Assembly: GCF_006442795.2 (NCBI RefSeq)
Contig: NZ_CP083956.1
Coordinates: 3,883,501-3,947,500, forward strand
DNA from: Mesorhizobium sp. B1-1-8
Lineage (GTDB): Bacteria > Pseudomonadota > Alphaproteobacteria > Rhizobiales > Rhizobiaceae
DNA length: 64,000 bases
Direction of reading: 5' to 3'
Shown: piece after piece, positions 9,109 through 18,830 of the stretch
Layout: each line of letters starts with the position of its first letter
Position numbering within the stretch: position 1 is the first letter of the stretch
Made by a program: the position numbers and the translations under genes
The notes under the pieces: generated by a model
What the model was told of the DNA's origin: nothing
What the model saw: the letters and a program-made list of their open reading frames with translations, nothing else
Database searches by the model: none

Positions 9109-10497
9109 ATGATCGTCAGATCGACCCCAGTGCGAACCGGCCGCGGATTCGCCACGCTGCTACTTGCCGCCGCTATGGCGGTCACAAGTTCGGTCAGCGC
9201 CTTCGCGCAAGGCGTGCCGGTGGTGCGCGACGCCGAGATCGAGGCACTGGTGCGCGACTATGCCCGCCCTATCTTCAAGGCGGCGGGGCTCGCCAATGAC
9301 GGCATCGATATCGTGTTGGTCAACGATCAGAGTTTCAATGCCTTCGTCGCCGGTCGCCGCATGTTCATCAACACCGGCGCCCTGGTGCAGGCGGAAACGC
9401 CTAATGAGATCATCGGCGTCATGGCCCATGAGGCTGGCCATATCGCCGGCGGCCACCAGCAGAAGCTGCGCGATCAGCTCGAGCGCGCCAAGACAATGGC
9501 CATCATCGCCACGCTGCTTGGCGCCGGCGCAATGGTTGCCGGCGCCACCACCAAAAGCAGCGGCCTTGCCGGCGCCGGCATGGGCGTCGCCGCCGGCGGC
9601 GGCGAGATGGCGCAGCGCAGCATCCTCGCTTACCAGCGCACTGAGGAGATCACCGCCGACCGCTCGGCGATCACTTATCTCAACGCCACCGGCCAGTCCG
9701 GCATGGGCATGCTAAAGACCTTTGCCCGCTTCCAGAGTGCCTTGTCGCTGTCGGGCACCCAGCTCGACCCATACCGGATCAGCCACCCGATGCCGCAGGA
9801 GCGCATCGCCAACCTCGAAGTGCTGGTCAAGCAGAGCCCTTACGTCAACGCGGTCGACCCGCCGGCGCTGCAGCAGCGGCACGACATGATGCGCATCAAG
9901 ATCGCCGCCTATACCCAGGGCCAGGCGGCGGTGGCGCGACTGATGCGCAAGAACCCGGGCAGCCTTGCCTCGCGCTATGGCGACGCGCAGGTGACCTATC
10001 TATACGGCAATCCGGCTGCCGCGCTGGTCAAGACCGCGGCGCTGATCAAGGAGCAGCCGAAAAACCCTTATTTCCAGGAACTGCGCGGCGATATCCTGAT
10101 GAAGGCCAACAAGCCGAAGGATGCGGCGGAGGCCTATGCCAAGGCGGTCAGCCTCGACCCGGCACGGTCGGGACTGCTGCCGGTCTCGCTCGGCCAGGCG
10201 CTGATGGCGATGGGCACGCCGGATTCGCTGAAGAAGGCGGTGGTCCAGCTCAATAACGGAATCGGGCGCGACAAGGAAAATGCCGATGCCTATCGCTATC
10301 TGGCGCAGGCCTATGGCGAACTGGGCGACATCCCGGCCGCCGACCTCGCCACGGCTGAAGAACATTATTATTCAGGCGACTACAAGAACGCGAAAATCTT
10401 CGCCATGCGGGCTCAACAGAAGTTGAAGCGCGGCGAACCTGACTGGCTTCGCGCGCAGGATATCATAAACTACACGCCATCGAACAAGCTCAAATGA
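9109..10497 (+). CDS. M48-family periplasmic metalloprotease with TPR repeats (BepA-like)
   Basis: This is an exported zinc metalloprotease with a C-terminal tetratricopeptide region, resembling BepA/YfgC, which acts in outer-membrane protein quality control. The ATG at 9109 (MIVRSTPVRTGRG) gives 462 residues with a signal peptide ending near SAFAQG; the open frame extends further upstream but would place the signal internally. HExxH is visible as HEAGH near residue 106, and the third zinc ligand is in EITADRSA near 180. TPR-like helices occupy roughly 270-440. It heads a co-directional run with a DsbA-like protein, aroQ, accB, accC and aat. Substrates in this organism are unknown. Confidence 0.9.
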   Translation: MIVRSTPVRTGRGFATLLLAAAMAVTSSVSAFAQGVPVVRDAEIEALVRDYARPIFKAAGLANDGIDIVLVNDQSFNAFVAGRRMFINTGALVQAETPNEIIGVMAHEAGHIAGGHQQKLRDQLERAKTMAIIATLLGAGAMVAGATTKSSGLAGAGMGVAAGGGEMAQRSILAYQRTEEITADRSAITYLNATGQSGMGMLKTFARFQSALSLSGTQLDPYRISHPMPQERIANLEVLVKQSPYVNAVDPPALQQRHDMMRIKIAAYTQGQAAVARLMRKNPGSLASRYGDAQVTYLYGNPAAALVKTAALIKEQPKNPYFQELRGDILMKANKPKDAAEAYAKAVSLDPARSGLLPVSLGQALMAMGTPDSLKKAVVQLNNGIGRDKENADAYRYLAQAYGELGDIPAADLATAEEHYYSGDYKNAKIFAMRAQQKLKRGEPDWLRAQDIINYTPSNKLK

Positions 10498-10555
10498 ACC
10501 TCCCGGCCGCACGCGGCGACTAGAGCGGACCGGGACAGGCAGAAGGATCGGATCT

Positions 10556-11362
10556 ATGAACAAGGCAATCCTGCTCGGCAGCGCGGGCGTGGCGGTGGCG
10601 CTCGGCATGCTGGCTTTCGGCTTCGTGGCGGGAAGTCCACAGGCGGCGAAGGCCGATACGGCGCAAGTCGTCCAGGTCGCCTCGGCGGACACCAAGATCG
10701 ACCGCAAGGAAGTCGAAGGCATCATCCGCGACTATCTGCTGAAGAACCCCGAGGTTCTGCTCGAGGTCCAGGATGCGCTCGAGGCCAAGCAGAAGGAAGA
10801 GCAGCGGCTCGCCAATCTCGGCGTCATCAAGAAAGCCAAGGACGAGATTTTCAATTCCACCTTCGATGGCGTCGTCGGCAATCCGAACGGCAAGGTAACC
10901 ATCGTCGAGTTCTACGACTACAATTGCGGCTTCTGCAAACGCGCCATCGAAGACATGAAGGCGCTGACCAAGGCCGATCCGGACCTGCGCTTCGTGCTCA
11001 AGGAATTCCCGATCCTCAGCCCGGAATCCCAAAAGGCCAGCATCGTCTCGATGGCGTTCCATCTGATGATGCCGCAGAAGTATGGCGAATTCCACACCGC
11101 GCTGCTCGGCGGCCAGGGCCGCGCCAACGAAGCGACCGCCATGAAGGTCGCGCTGTCGCTTGGCGCCGACGAGGCGAAGCTGCGCGAGAAGATGAAGGAC
11201 CCCAGCATCAACGAGGCCCTTTCCCGGACCTACGACCTTGCCACCAAGCTGTCGATCACCGGCACGCCGTCTTATGTGGTCGGCAACGAGGTTATCTTCG
11301 GCGCGCTCGGACAGCAGGTTCTCGCCGAAAAGATCGAGCAGGCCAAGGCCGCCGCGCTCTAA
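10556..11362 (+). CDS. DsbA-family thiol:disulfide oxidoreductase (ScsC/BdbD-like)
   Basis: This is a periplasmic thioredoxin-fold protein that makes or shuffles disulfide bonds. The 268-residue product has a signal sequence over the first 33 residues or so. A helical N-terminal segment follows (about 45-95, containing YLLKNPEVLLEVQDAL), like the oligomerisation region of ScsC-type proteins. The DsbA domain carries the redox motif CGFC at about residues 124-127. The cis-proline loop is TGTPSYVV near 237. An AGAAGG ribosome-binding site precedes the ATG. It follows the M48 protease by 58 bp, so both are probably envelope protein-quality factors from one transcript. Confidence 0.9.
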   Translation: MNKAILLGSAGVAVALGMLAFGFVAGSPQAAKADTAQVVQVASADTKIDRKEVEGIIRDYLLKNPEVLLEVQDALEAKQKEEQRLANLGVIKKAKDEIFNSTFDGVVGNPNGKVTIVEFYDYNCGFCKRAIEDMKALTKADPDLRFVLKEFPILSPESQKASIVSMAFHLMMPQKYGEFHTALLGGQGRANEATAMKVALSLGADEAKLREKMKDPSINEALSRTYDLATKLSITGTPSYVVGNEVIFGALGQQVLAEKIEQAKAAAL

Positions 11363-11380
11363 GCGCAGGCAGGTAGCGCC

Positions 11381-11402
11381 AACAGGCGGTTTTCCGCCTG
11401 TT
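11381..11402. repeat. Perfect stem-loop after the DsbA-like gene
   Basis: AACAGGCGG and CCGCCTGTT form a 9-bp perfect stem around a TTTT loop, 18 nt after the stop codon. No T-tract follows on either strand, so it may protect the mRNA end or partly separate the envelope genes from aroQ; it is not a clear intrinsic terminator. Confidence 0.5.
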
Positions 11403-11507
11403 GTGGACAGCAAAAGAACGCACTTGCGCTCTTTTCGCAGGCGACTATGCCCATTATAGAGGCCCAGTGCGCTGGCTTGGGGCCGGCGCCAGACAAGGTC
11501 GGCATTC

Positions 11508-11942
11508 TTGAAAACGGTTTTCGTCCTCAACGGTCCCAATCTCAATGCGCTCGGCAAGCGCGAGCCGGGGATTTATGGCGGCAAGACGCTGGCCGCGATC
11601 GCCGAGGATTGCAAGGCGGCGGGCGCCGCGCTCGGACTGGAGATCGATTTCCGCCAGTCCAATCATGAGGGCGACCTCGTCGACTGGATCCAGGAAGCCG
11701 GCGACAAGGCCGCAGGCATCGTCATCAATCCCGGCGCCTACAGCCACACCTCGATTGCCATTCACGACGCCATCCGCGCCATCGCGCCGCTGCCCGTCCT
11801 AGAAGTCCATCTTTCCAACATCCACGCGCGGGAGCCTTTCCGCCACGTCTCCATGGTTGCGCCGGTCGCTGTCGGCATGATCTGCGGGTTCGGGCCGCTT
11901 GGCTACACGCTCGCGCTGCAGGCACTGGCGGCACGACTGTGA
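11508..11942 (+). CDS. aroQ: 3-dehydroquinate dehydratase, type II
   Basis: This enzyme converts 3-dehydroquinate to 3-dehydroshikimate in the shikimate pathway. The 144-residue length and the motifs [18 protein letters not shown] (with the catalytic tyrosine), [25 protein letters not shown] and [14 protein letters not shown] (with the catalytic histidine) are those of the type II dodecameric enzyme. The start codon is TTG (11508-11510), giving MKTVFVLNG; no better ATG precedes the conserved motif. It is immediately followed by accB, an arrangement common in alphaproteobacteria. Confidence 0.95.
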   Translation: MKTVFVLNGPNLNALGKREPGIYGGKTLAAIAEDCKAAGAALGLEIDFRQSNHEGDLVDWIQEAGDKAAGIVINPGAYSHTSIAIHDAIRAIAPLPVLEVHLSNIHAREPFRHVSMVAPVAVGMICGFGPLGYTLALQALAARL

Positions 11943-11968
11943 CCGGCTCCCAAACAGAAGGCTCGAAA

Positions 11969-12430
11969 ATGGCGATAAAGAAGAACGGTGTTGACCAGCA
12001 GTTGATCCGCGATCTGGCGGGCATACTGAACGACACCAATCTCACCGAGATCGAGGTCGAGCTCGGCGACCTGAAGGTTAGGGTGTCGCGCCAGTCGCAG
12101 GCCATCCATGCGGTTGCCGCGCCGCTGCCTGCAATCTCAGCGGCGGCAGCGCCGGCCCAGCCGGCCGGAGCGGTAACCGCGCCTGCGGATCCGGCCAAGA
12201 ACGCAGTCCCCTCGCCGATGGTCGGCACCGCCTATCTGGCGCCTTCGCCCGACGCCAAGGCTTTCATCGAGGTCGGGCAGAAGGTCAAGGAAGGCCAGAC
12301 GCTGCTCATCATCGAAGCGATGAAGACGATGAACCAGATCCCCTCGCCGCGCGCCGGCACGGTGACGGCGATCCTGATCGAGGACGCCCAGCCGGTCGAA
12401 TACGGCATGCCGCTCGTGGTCATCGAGTAG
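11969..12430 (+). CDS. accB: Biotin carboxyl carrier protein of acetyl-CoA carboxylase
   Basis: This protein carries the biotin that shuttles carboxyl groups between AccC and the AccAD carboxyltransferase in the first step of fatty-acid synthesis. The ATG at 11969 (MAIKKNGV) follows AGAAGG and gives 153 residues; a GTG at 11939 overlapping the aroQ stop is less likely. An N-terminal helical domain (about 1-50) is followed by an Ala/Pro-rich linker. The biotinyl domain carries the modified lysine in EAMKTMNQI near residue 119. It sits 12 bp before accC and is probably co-expressed with it for stoichiometry. Confidence 0.96.
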   Translation: MAIKKNGVDQQLIRDLAGILNDTNLTEIEVELGDLKVRVSRQSQAIHAVAAPLPAISAAAAPAQPAGAVTAPADPAKNAVPSPMVGTAYLAPSPDAKAFIEVGQKVKEGQTLLIIEAMKTMNQIPSPRAGTVTAILIEDAQPVEYGMPLVVIE

Positions 12431-12442
12431 AGCAGCGGGCAG

Positions 12443-13792
<1,350 letters not shown>

Positions 13793-13813
13793 ACTTGCAG
13801 CTATAATGCCGCG

Positions 13814-14431
13814 ATGACACGCCCCTATGCGCCCGGCTATCGCATCCCGACCGACCTGCTGCTGAAAGCCTACGCGTCGGGCGTCTTCCCGATGGCCGAG
13901 AGCGCGACCGATCCGGAAGTGTTCTGGGTGCGGCCGGAAACGCGCGGGATTATCCCGCTCGGCGGATTTCACACGCCGCGCAGCCTCAAGAAGACGATCC
14001 GCAAACACCCGTTCGACATCCGCTTCGATTTCGACTTCGAAGCGACGATCGACGGCTGCGCCGAAAAGCGCGAGGAGCGCCGCTCGACCTGGATCAACGC
14101 GCCGATCCGCGAAGCCTATGTCGAGCTCTACCGGCTCGGCCACTGCCATTCGGTGGAGGCGTGGCGCGAAGAGCGGCTGGTCGGTGGTCTTTACGGGGTT
14201 TCGCTCGGCCGTGTGTTCTTCGGCGAAAGCATGTTCGCGCGCGAAACCGATGCCTCGAAAACCTGTCTCTATTATCTGGTCGAGCGGTTGAAGGCGCGCG
14301 GCTTCGCGCTGCTTGACACGCAGTTCACCACCGAGCACCTGAAGCGCTTCGGAGCCGTCGACGTGCCGCGTGGCCAATACGAGAAGATGCTGGCCGCAGC
14401 GCTGAAGGGCGAGGCCAGTTTTTATCCCTGA
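13814..14431 (+). CDS. aat: Leucyl/phenylalanyl-tRNA--protein transferase
   Basis: This enzyme adds Leu or Phe from aminoacyl-tRNA to N-terminal Lys/Arg of proteins, marking them for ClpAP through the N-end rule. The 205-residue product has the family markers [29 protein letters not shown] and [18 protein letters not shown]. It is the last gene of the rightward run that begins with the M48 protease. Confidence 0.95.
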   Translation: MTRPYAPGYRIPTDLLLKAYASGVFPMAESATDPEVFWVRPETRGIIPLGGFHTPRSLKKTIRKHPFDIRFDFDFEATIDGCAEKREERRSTWINAPIREAYVELYRLGHCHSVEAWREERLVGGLYGVSLGRVFFGESMFARETDASKTCLYYLVERLKARGFALLDTQFTTEHLKRFGAVDVPRGQYEKMLAAALKGEASFYP

Positions 14432-14442
14432 CGGATCAGGTC

Positions 14443-14829
14443 TCAGCCGCCAGCCGACGTTTCGATCGGCGTCTGCGCATGAAACATCATCTTCCAGCCG
14501 TTGACGCGGTGGACGTAGCCGGTGCTGACCAGAGCGGCGTAGGGCTCGCCGTTTTCGCGGGTCGCGTGGGCCTCGTAGGTCAGCATGACGATGTCGCTGC
14601 CCGGCTCGACCATGCCTTTCAGCCTGATGTCGAGATCGCGCCAGCGATTGGGCTTGCTGGCGGTCTGGGCCAATTCGGCATTGGTCATAGCCTGCGCCAT
14701 CTGTGGAAAGGCGACGAGGCATTCCGTATCGGCATTGGCCTCGTAGAAGGCGGAGTCTCCAGTCCAGAAGCCTTTCTCGAGATCGAGAAGCTCCTCCTTG
14801 TTGGCGGTAATCGGCTTGGTTTTGGCCAT
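14443..14829 (-). CDS. NTF2-like (SnoaL/DUF4440) protein
   Basis: This is a 128-residue cytoplasmic protein of the NTF2-like cone fold. Visible features are an N-terminal helix (LLDLEKGFWTGDSAFYEANAD), a central strand with MLTYEAHATRENG and a terminal strand YVHRVNGWKMMFHAQTP, the usual pattern of DUF4440/SnoaL-like proteins. Members bind small ligands or act as small isomerases or hydrolases, but no catalytic set is recognised here. It is convergent with aat, starts with ATG behind AAGGAGG and lies next to repeat copy B. Confidence 0.75.
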   Translation of the reverse strand: MAKTKPITANKEELLDLEKGFWTGDSAFYEANADTECLVAFPQMAQAMTNAELAQTASKPNRWRDLDIRLKGMVEPGSDIVMLTYEAHATRENGEPYAALVSTGYVHRVNGWKMMFHAQTPIETSAGG

Positions 14830-14888
14830 GGCGGAATCCTCCTTGGCTCTGGCTGCCTACCAAACGGGTAGCGCGAAGCAGGGGTTCC

Positions 14889-14993
14889 TAAAGCAAGTCT
14901 CCCGAAGTGTGCAGCGGTTCGGACAAGACATGCTTAAAATCAAAGAACTAAACCATGTCGCGTGAATCCTTTTTCACGCGACATGGTTTAGTT
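14889..14993 (-). repeat. Bipartite hairpin repeat, copy B
   Basis: This is the inverted counterpart of copy A. The core stem-loop is at 14891-14935, with the loop reading AACCGCTGCACAC on the minus strand. A perfect 21-bp inverted repeat lies at 14946-14966/14973-14993 around a 6-nt loop and contains GTCGCGTGAA. The spacer is AT-rich, as in copy A. The element ends at the stop codon of the DUF2155 gene (14993-14995). Confidence 0.87.
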
Positions 14994-15556
14994 CAGTTTG
15001 CGGTGGTGTCCGCGTCATCGGGCGCGGCGGCGTTCGGCTCGGGCGCAGCCTCGGCCGGCTGGGGCGTCGTAGCTCTGGGCTTGGCGGTGTTCGACTTGCC
15101 CGTATCGGCCTTGGCGGCGGTCGGCGGCGGCACGTCCGACTTCTGCTTGCAGCCCTTCAGCCAGACGTCATAGACGGCGTGCTCGACGGCGTTGAGGCCG
15201 GGGCTTTCGGCAAACATCCAGCCGGTGAAGATGCGGCGTATCTTGCGGTCGAGCGTGATCTCGTCGACCTCGACGAAGGAATCGGTCTTAGGCCGCTCGG
15301 TTTCGGGGCGCGAATAACAGACGCGTGGCGTCACCTGCAGAGCGCCGAACTGCACCGTCTCGTCGATATAGACATCGAAGGTGATGATACGGCCGGTGAT
15401 CTTGTCGATGCCGGCGAATTCAGCCACCGGATTGGTGATGCGATCCGAAACCGCCGGCGCCGCCGGCGCTTGCGCGGCGGCGAATGCCGCGCCGCACGCG
15501 CCCAGGATAGAACCCGCCGCGATCAGTCCTGTCGAAAGTCGGCCGAAGAGCCTCAT
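14993..15556 (-). CDS. Exported DUF2155 protein
   Basis: This 187-residue secreted protein begins with a clear signal peptide (about residues 1-27, ending AAFAAAQ). The conserved core (about 40-145) contains IDKITGRIITFDVYIDETVQFGAL, RVCYSRP, DEITLDRKIRRIFTGWMFAESPGLN and YDVWLKGC, typical of the DUF2155 family found across alphaproteobacteria. The two cysteines at about 79 and 136 could form a disulfide. The C-terminal 45 residues are Ala/Pro-rich and disordered. No biochemical role is known to me. The gene lies next to a complex I accessory protein gene, an association common in this order. Confidence 0.85.
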   Translation of the reverse strand: MRLFGRLSTGLIAAGSILGACGAAFAAAQAPAAPAVSDRITNPVAEFAGIDKITGRIITFDVYIDETVQFGALQVTPRVCYSRPETERPKTDSFVEVDEITLDRKIRRIFTGWMFAESPGLNAVEHAVYDVWLKGCKQKSDVPPPTAAKADTGKSNTAKPRATTPQPAEAAPEPNAAAPDDADTTAN

Positions 15557-15683
15557 ATGAAGATACCGGTGGTTGCGCCCGGGTGATTCTCAGTCGCCCA
15601 AGGCTAATCAGCGCTGCGATGTCAGCAAGCAGCTAAACGTCAATTGTGGCGACAAAGGACCGAACGGCCGTCCTGACGGCAGT

Positions 15684-16082
15684 TTAGGAACCGGGCGTCC
15701 AGGCGTCGTAGTCGCCGGTCACCTGCGGGCGGTGCTGGTTGGTCAGGATCGAGCCCTGCGGGCGATAAGCACCCGGCGTTCCGGTCATATTCGCCAAATG
15801 CGGCTTCTGCCATTCACGCGGCTTGTAGCTCTCGCTGGAGGGAGCGGTATCTACGCGGTGATGGATCCAGCCATGCCAGCCCGGCGGAATCTTCGAGGCT
15901 TCGGAATAGTCGCGGTAGATGACCCAGCGGCGCGTGCGGCCTTCCGAATCGACGCCGCCCTCGTAATAGACGTTGCCGGCCTCGTCCTCGCCGACCTTCT
16001 TGCCGAAACGCCAGGTGTGGAAGCGCGTGCCCAGCGTCTGGCTGTTCCACCAGGTGAAAAACTGCAGCAGGAAAGTTTTCAT
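15684..16082 (-). CDS. NDUFA12-family complex I accessory protein
   Basis: This is the bacterial homologue of the mitochondrial complex I subunit NDUFA12 (B17.2), attached to NADH:ubiquinone oxidoreductase at the membrane. The 132-residue protein carries the family signature: WNSQTLGTRFHTWRFG, GNVYYEG, RRWVIYRDYSEASKIPPGWHGWIHH and PYKPREWQKPHLANMTGT-like text (here SYKPREWQKPHLANMTGT). A tail after residue 115 is Gln/Pro-rich. It is upstream of the DUF2155 gene on the same strand and diverges from panB across 212 bp that presumably hold both promoters. Confidence 0.93.
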   Translation of the reverse strand: MKTFLLQFFTWWNSQTLGTRFHTWRFGKKVGEDEAGNVYYEGGVDSEGRTRRWVIYRDYSEASKIPPGWHGWIHHRVDTAPSSESYKPREWQKPHLANMTGTPGAYRPQGSILTNQHRPQVTGDYDAWTPGS

Positions 16083-16294
16083 CCAAATCCTCGCGGGCGC
16101 TACGCTCCCTGCTTATGGCTTCAGGCCACCGCGAAGGCAAGGGTTTTGCCGCGCCGCGGCGTAAATGCCGCGTGCATTAAATCGATACACGCATAAGGGT
16201 GCCGCCAGCCTGACTTGCCAAGCTCGGCTTCGCTTTCTAAAGCTCGCTCACCCGACAACGGGAGTCCGGCCTTTGCCGGTCGAGGAGGTGACGA

Positions 16295-17125
16295 TTGACG
16301 CCGTCCGCCGATAACCGGATCAGCGCTGAAGACATTCGCCGCCGCAAGGGCGGGATGCCGATCGTTTGCCTCACCGCCTATACCTACCCGATAGCCCGCA
16401 TGCTCGATCCGCATGTCGACCTTCTGCTGGTCGGCGACAGCGTCGCCATGGTGCTGCATGGCCACGAGACCACCCTCGGCGCCTCGCTGGACATGATGAT
16501 CGCGCATGGACAAGCGGTCACGCGCGGCTCGGCCAGGGCCTGTGTGGTGATCGACATGCCGGCGGGCAGCTATGAGACCTCCGCCGAACAAGCTGTGGCC
16601 GCGGCGCGGCGGATCGTCGGCGAAACCGGCTGCCAGGCGGTTAAACTCGAAGGCGGCGTCGACATGGCCGCACAGGTGGCTGCGATTGTCGCCGAGGGCA
16701 TTCCGGTCATGGGCCATATCGGCCTGCAGCCGCAATCGGTGGAGAAGGACGGCGGCTACAAGATCAAGGGCCGGACCAAGGAAAACATCGCGGCGCTGTT
16801 TCGGGACGCCGAGGCGGTCGAGAAGGCCGGCGCCTTTTCGGTCGTCATCGAGGGCACGGTCGAGGCGATCGCGTCGGAGCTTACCCGCCATGTCGCCATC
16901 CCGACCATCGGCATCGGCGCCAGCGGCGATTGCGACGGTCAGATCCTGGTCATCGACGACATGATCGGCATGACCGTCGACAGGGTGCCGAAATTCGTCA
17001 AGCAATACGCTGACTTGCGCGGCGTCATCGCGGATGCAGCCGCCCGTTACGCCGCCGAGGTGCGCAGCCGCGCATTTCCCGGCCCTGACCATGTCTTTCC
17101 GGCAACACGCAAGGACAAGGCATGA
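16295..17125 (+). CDS. panB: 3-methyl-2-oxobutanoate hydroxymethyltransferase
   Basis: This enzyme makes ketopantoate from 2-oxoisovalerate and methylenetetrahydrofolate, the first committed step of pantothenate/CoA synthesis. The 276-residue TIM-barrel protein shows MPIVCLTAYTYPIARM, LLVGDSVAMVLHGHE, AVKLEGG and GHIGLQPQSV. The start is TTG at 16295, 6 nt after AGGAGG; a nearby GTG is out of frame. The stop overlaps the panC start as ATGA, indicating translational coupling. Confidence 0.96.
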   Translation: MTPSADNRISAEDIRRRKGGMPIVCLTAYTYPIARMLDPHVDLLLVGDSVAMVLHGHETTLGASLDMMIAHGQAVTRGSARACVVIDMPAGSYETSAEQAVAAARRIVGETGCQAVKLEGGVDMAAQVAAIVAEGIPVMGHIGLQPQSVEKDGGYKIKGRTKENIAALFRDAEAVEKAGAFSVVIEGTVEAIASELTRHVAIPTIGIGASGDCDGQILVIDDMIGMTVDRVPKFVKQYADLRGVIADAAARYAAEVRSRAFPGPDHVFPATRKDKA

Positions 17126-17973
17126 CCGAACCGATCGTCGTCGACAGCGTCGCGGCGCTTCGCGCTCAGGTCCGGGATTGGCGGCAAGCTGGGTTCAGGA
17201 TCGGCATGGTGCCGACCATGGGCGCCCTGCATGATGGCCACATCTCCCTGGTCAGGGCCGCGCTCGAACGGGCCGAGCGCTGCATCGTCTCGATCTTCGT
17301 CAATCCGAAGCAGTTCGCGCCGACCGAGGATCTGGACAAATATCCGCGCCAGCTGGCCAGCGATCTCGACCGGCTGAGGGAAGCCGGCGCGCATCTCGCT
17401 TACACGCCGGGTGTGGGACAAATGTACTCCGCCGGCTTCGCCACCAAAATCTCGGTCGGTGGCCCCGCCTCCGGCCTCGAAACGGATTTTCGGCCGAGCT
17501 TCTTCGACGGCGTCGCCACGGTGGTGGCCAAGCTTTTCCTGCAGGCAGTACCTGACTGTGCGGTGTTCGGCGAGAAGGACTATCAGCAACTCTGCGTCGT
17601 CCGGCAGCTGTGCCGCGATCTCGACCTGCCTGTCGAGATCGTCGGCGCGCCGACAGTCCGCGACCCGCACGGTCTCGCCATGTCATCGCGCAACGCCTAT
17701 CTCGGCGAGGCCGAGCTGGCCATTGCGCGCAAGCTCAACGTCATCTTGCGCCGGACCGCGTCGGCGATGGCGACCGGCGCGGATGAAGCCGGCGCCACCG
17801 GTGAGGCCGCACGAGCGCTCGTCTCAGCGGGCTTTGAAAAGGTCGACTACGTCGCTGCGCGGGAGAGCGTGAACCTCGGTCCCTGGCGGCGCGACCGCGA
17901 CGGCCGCCTGCTCGCGGCCGCATGGCTCGGCACGACCAGGCTGATCGACAATGTGGAGATATCCTCTACCTGA
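17122..17973 (+). CDS. panC: Pantothenate synthetase
   Basis: This enzyme joins pantoate and beta-alanine with ATP to form pantothenate. The 283-residue protein has the nucleotidyltransferase HIGH-like motif in VPTMGALHDGHISL (about 29-42), SIFVNPKQFAPTEDLDKYPR, the substrate loop FFDGVATVVAKLF and VFGEKDYQQLCVVR. The KMSKS-like segment is AMSSRNAYL. Its ATG overlaps the panB stop, so the two are one operon. It converges with the AIM24-like gene across 15 bp. Confidence 0.97.
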   Translation: MTEPIVVDSVAALRAQVRDWRQAGFRIGMVPTMGALHDGHISLVRAALERAERCIVSIFVNPKQFAPTEDLDKYPRQLASDLDRLREAGAHLAYTPGVGQMYSAGFATKISVGGPASGLETDFRPSFFDGVATVVAKLFLQAVPDCAVFGEKDYQQLCVVRQLCRDLDLPVEIVGAPTVRDPHGLAMSSRNAYLGEAELAIARKLNVILRRTASAMATGADEAGATGEAARALVSAGFEKVDYVAARESVNLGPWRRDRDGRLLAAAWLGTTRLIDNVEISST

Positions 17974-17988
17974 CGCTTACGCTCCGGC

Positions 17989-18687
17989 CTATTCCTCCGA
18001 CGGCATGTGCAGATACATCGACTGGATGCCGACACGGCCCGGACCGGTGAAACGGTTGACGACGAAGTTCATGTTGGCGCCGAAGAAACCGCTGGAGAGG
18101 CGGTCGACCCTGGTCTCCATCCTGACCGACGCATCCTTGAACAGCCAACCGCCCGGCTCGATGTCGATAGTCTCGCCGGCGGCAAGCACTTTCTCGAAGA
18201 CGTTGCCGTAGCCATGCAGCCAAACGATGCCGTCGCCGGTTTCGCCGCGGAAGCGGTCGATGAAGAAGCCGCTCTGGCCGAACAGCATCGTCGCCAGGCC
18301 GCGCACCCGCTCGAAAGTGTAGTCGACGCTGGCGGTCGCGGCCAGGAACTGGTGCTCGCGCACCTGGATCTCCTCGCCGCGTCGCAGGTGGATCGGCACG
18401 ATATGGCCGGGCCCGTCGCGGCTGAAGGCAATGATGCCCGGCCCCGATGCTTCGGTGACGAAGATCTGCATGCCGGCGATCATCCGCTTCAGCGCACCCT
18501 TCAGCGATTTCAGGCCGATGGTGATCGTGGTGTTCTTCCAGAGCAGGATGTGGTGCTCGAAATAGACCGGCATCCCGGTCACGTCGACCGACAGCACCGG
18601 CACCAGTTCGCCGGCGACGTGATAGGTCACGCCACCAAAAGTCTCATCCGACACCTCGGTCGGCATCAGTTCCGGCAAGCTCGGCAT
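17989..18687 (-). CDS. AIM24/TIGR00266-family protein
   Basis: This 232-residue protein belongs to the AIM24 (DUF124) beta-rich family related to tryptophan-RNA-attenuator-like folds. It shows the pattern of repeated beta segments: SGPGIIAFSRDGPGHIVPI, EIQVREHQFLAATASVDY, GFFIDRFRGETGDGIVWLHGYG and GANMNFVVNRFTGPGRVGIQSMY. Yeast AIM24 is mitochondrial; bacterial members are uncharacterised to my knowledge. The start at 18687 (MPSLPELMP) follows GGGGGGATT; an earlier ATG at 18714 lacks a good ribosome site. A 10-bp inverted repeat sits between this gene and gatB. Confidence 0.82.
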   Translation of the reverse strand: MPSLPELMPTEVSDETFGGVTYHVAGELVPVLSVDVTGMPVYFEHHILLWKNTTITIGLKSLKGALKRMIAGMQIFVTEASGPGIIAFSRDGPGHIVPIHLRRGEEIQVREHQFLAATASVDYTFERVRGLATMLFGQSGFFIDRFRGETGDGIVWLHGYGNVFEKVLAAGETIDIEPGGWLFKDASVRMETRVDRLSSGFFGANMNFVVNRFTGPGRVGIQSMYLHMPSEE

Positions 18688-18752
18688 GGCAATCCCCCCA
18701 AACGAGCGGCGCACCCTGCCCCATTGCGGGTGCGGACGCTGGTGGGAGCAGC

Positions 18753-18780
18753 CTTGATCGCGCGGCTGGACGCGATCAAG
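18753..18780. repeat. 10-bp perfect inverted repeat between gatB and the AIM24-like gene
   Basis: CTTGATCGCG (18753-18762) and CGCGATCAAG (18771-18780) are perfectly complementary around an 8-nt loop, 50 nt after the gatB stop and 66 nt before the next start. It could be a weak terminator or an operator; no T-tract follows. Confidence 0.45.
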
Positions 18781-18830
18781 TCAAAACCGCGCGATAACGC
18801 AGTCGTTACGCGCCGGCTTGTGCGTCGGCC

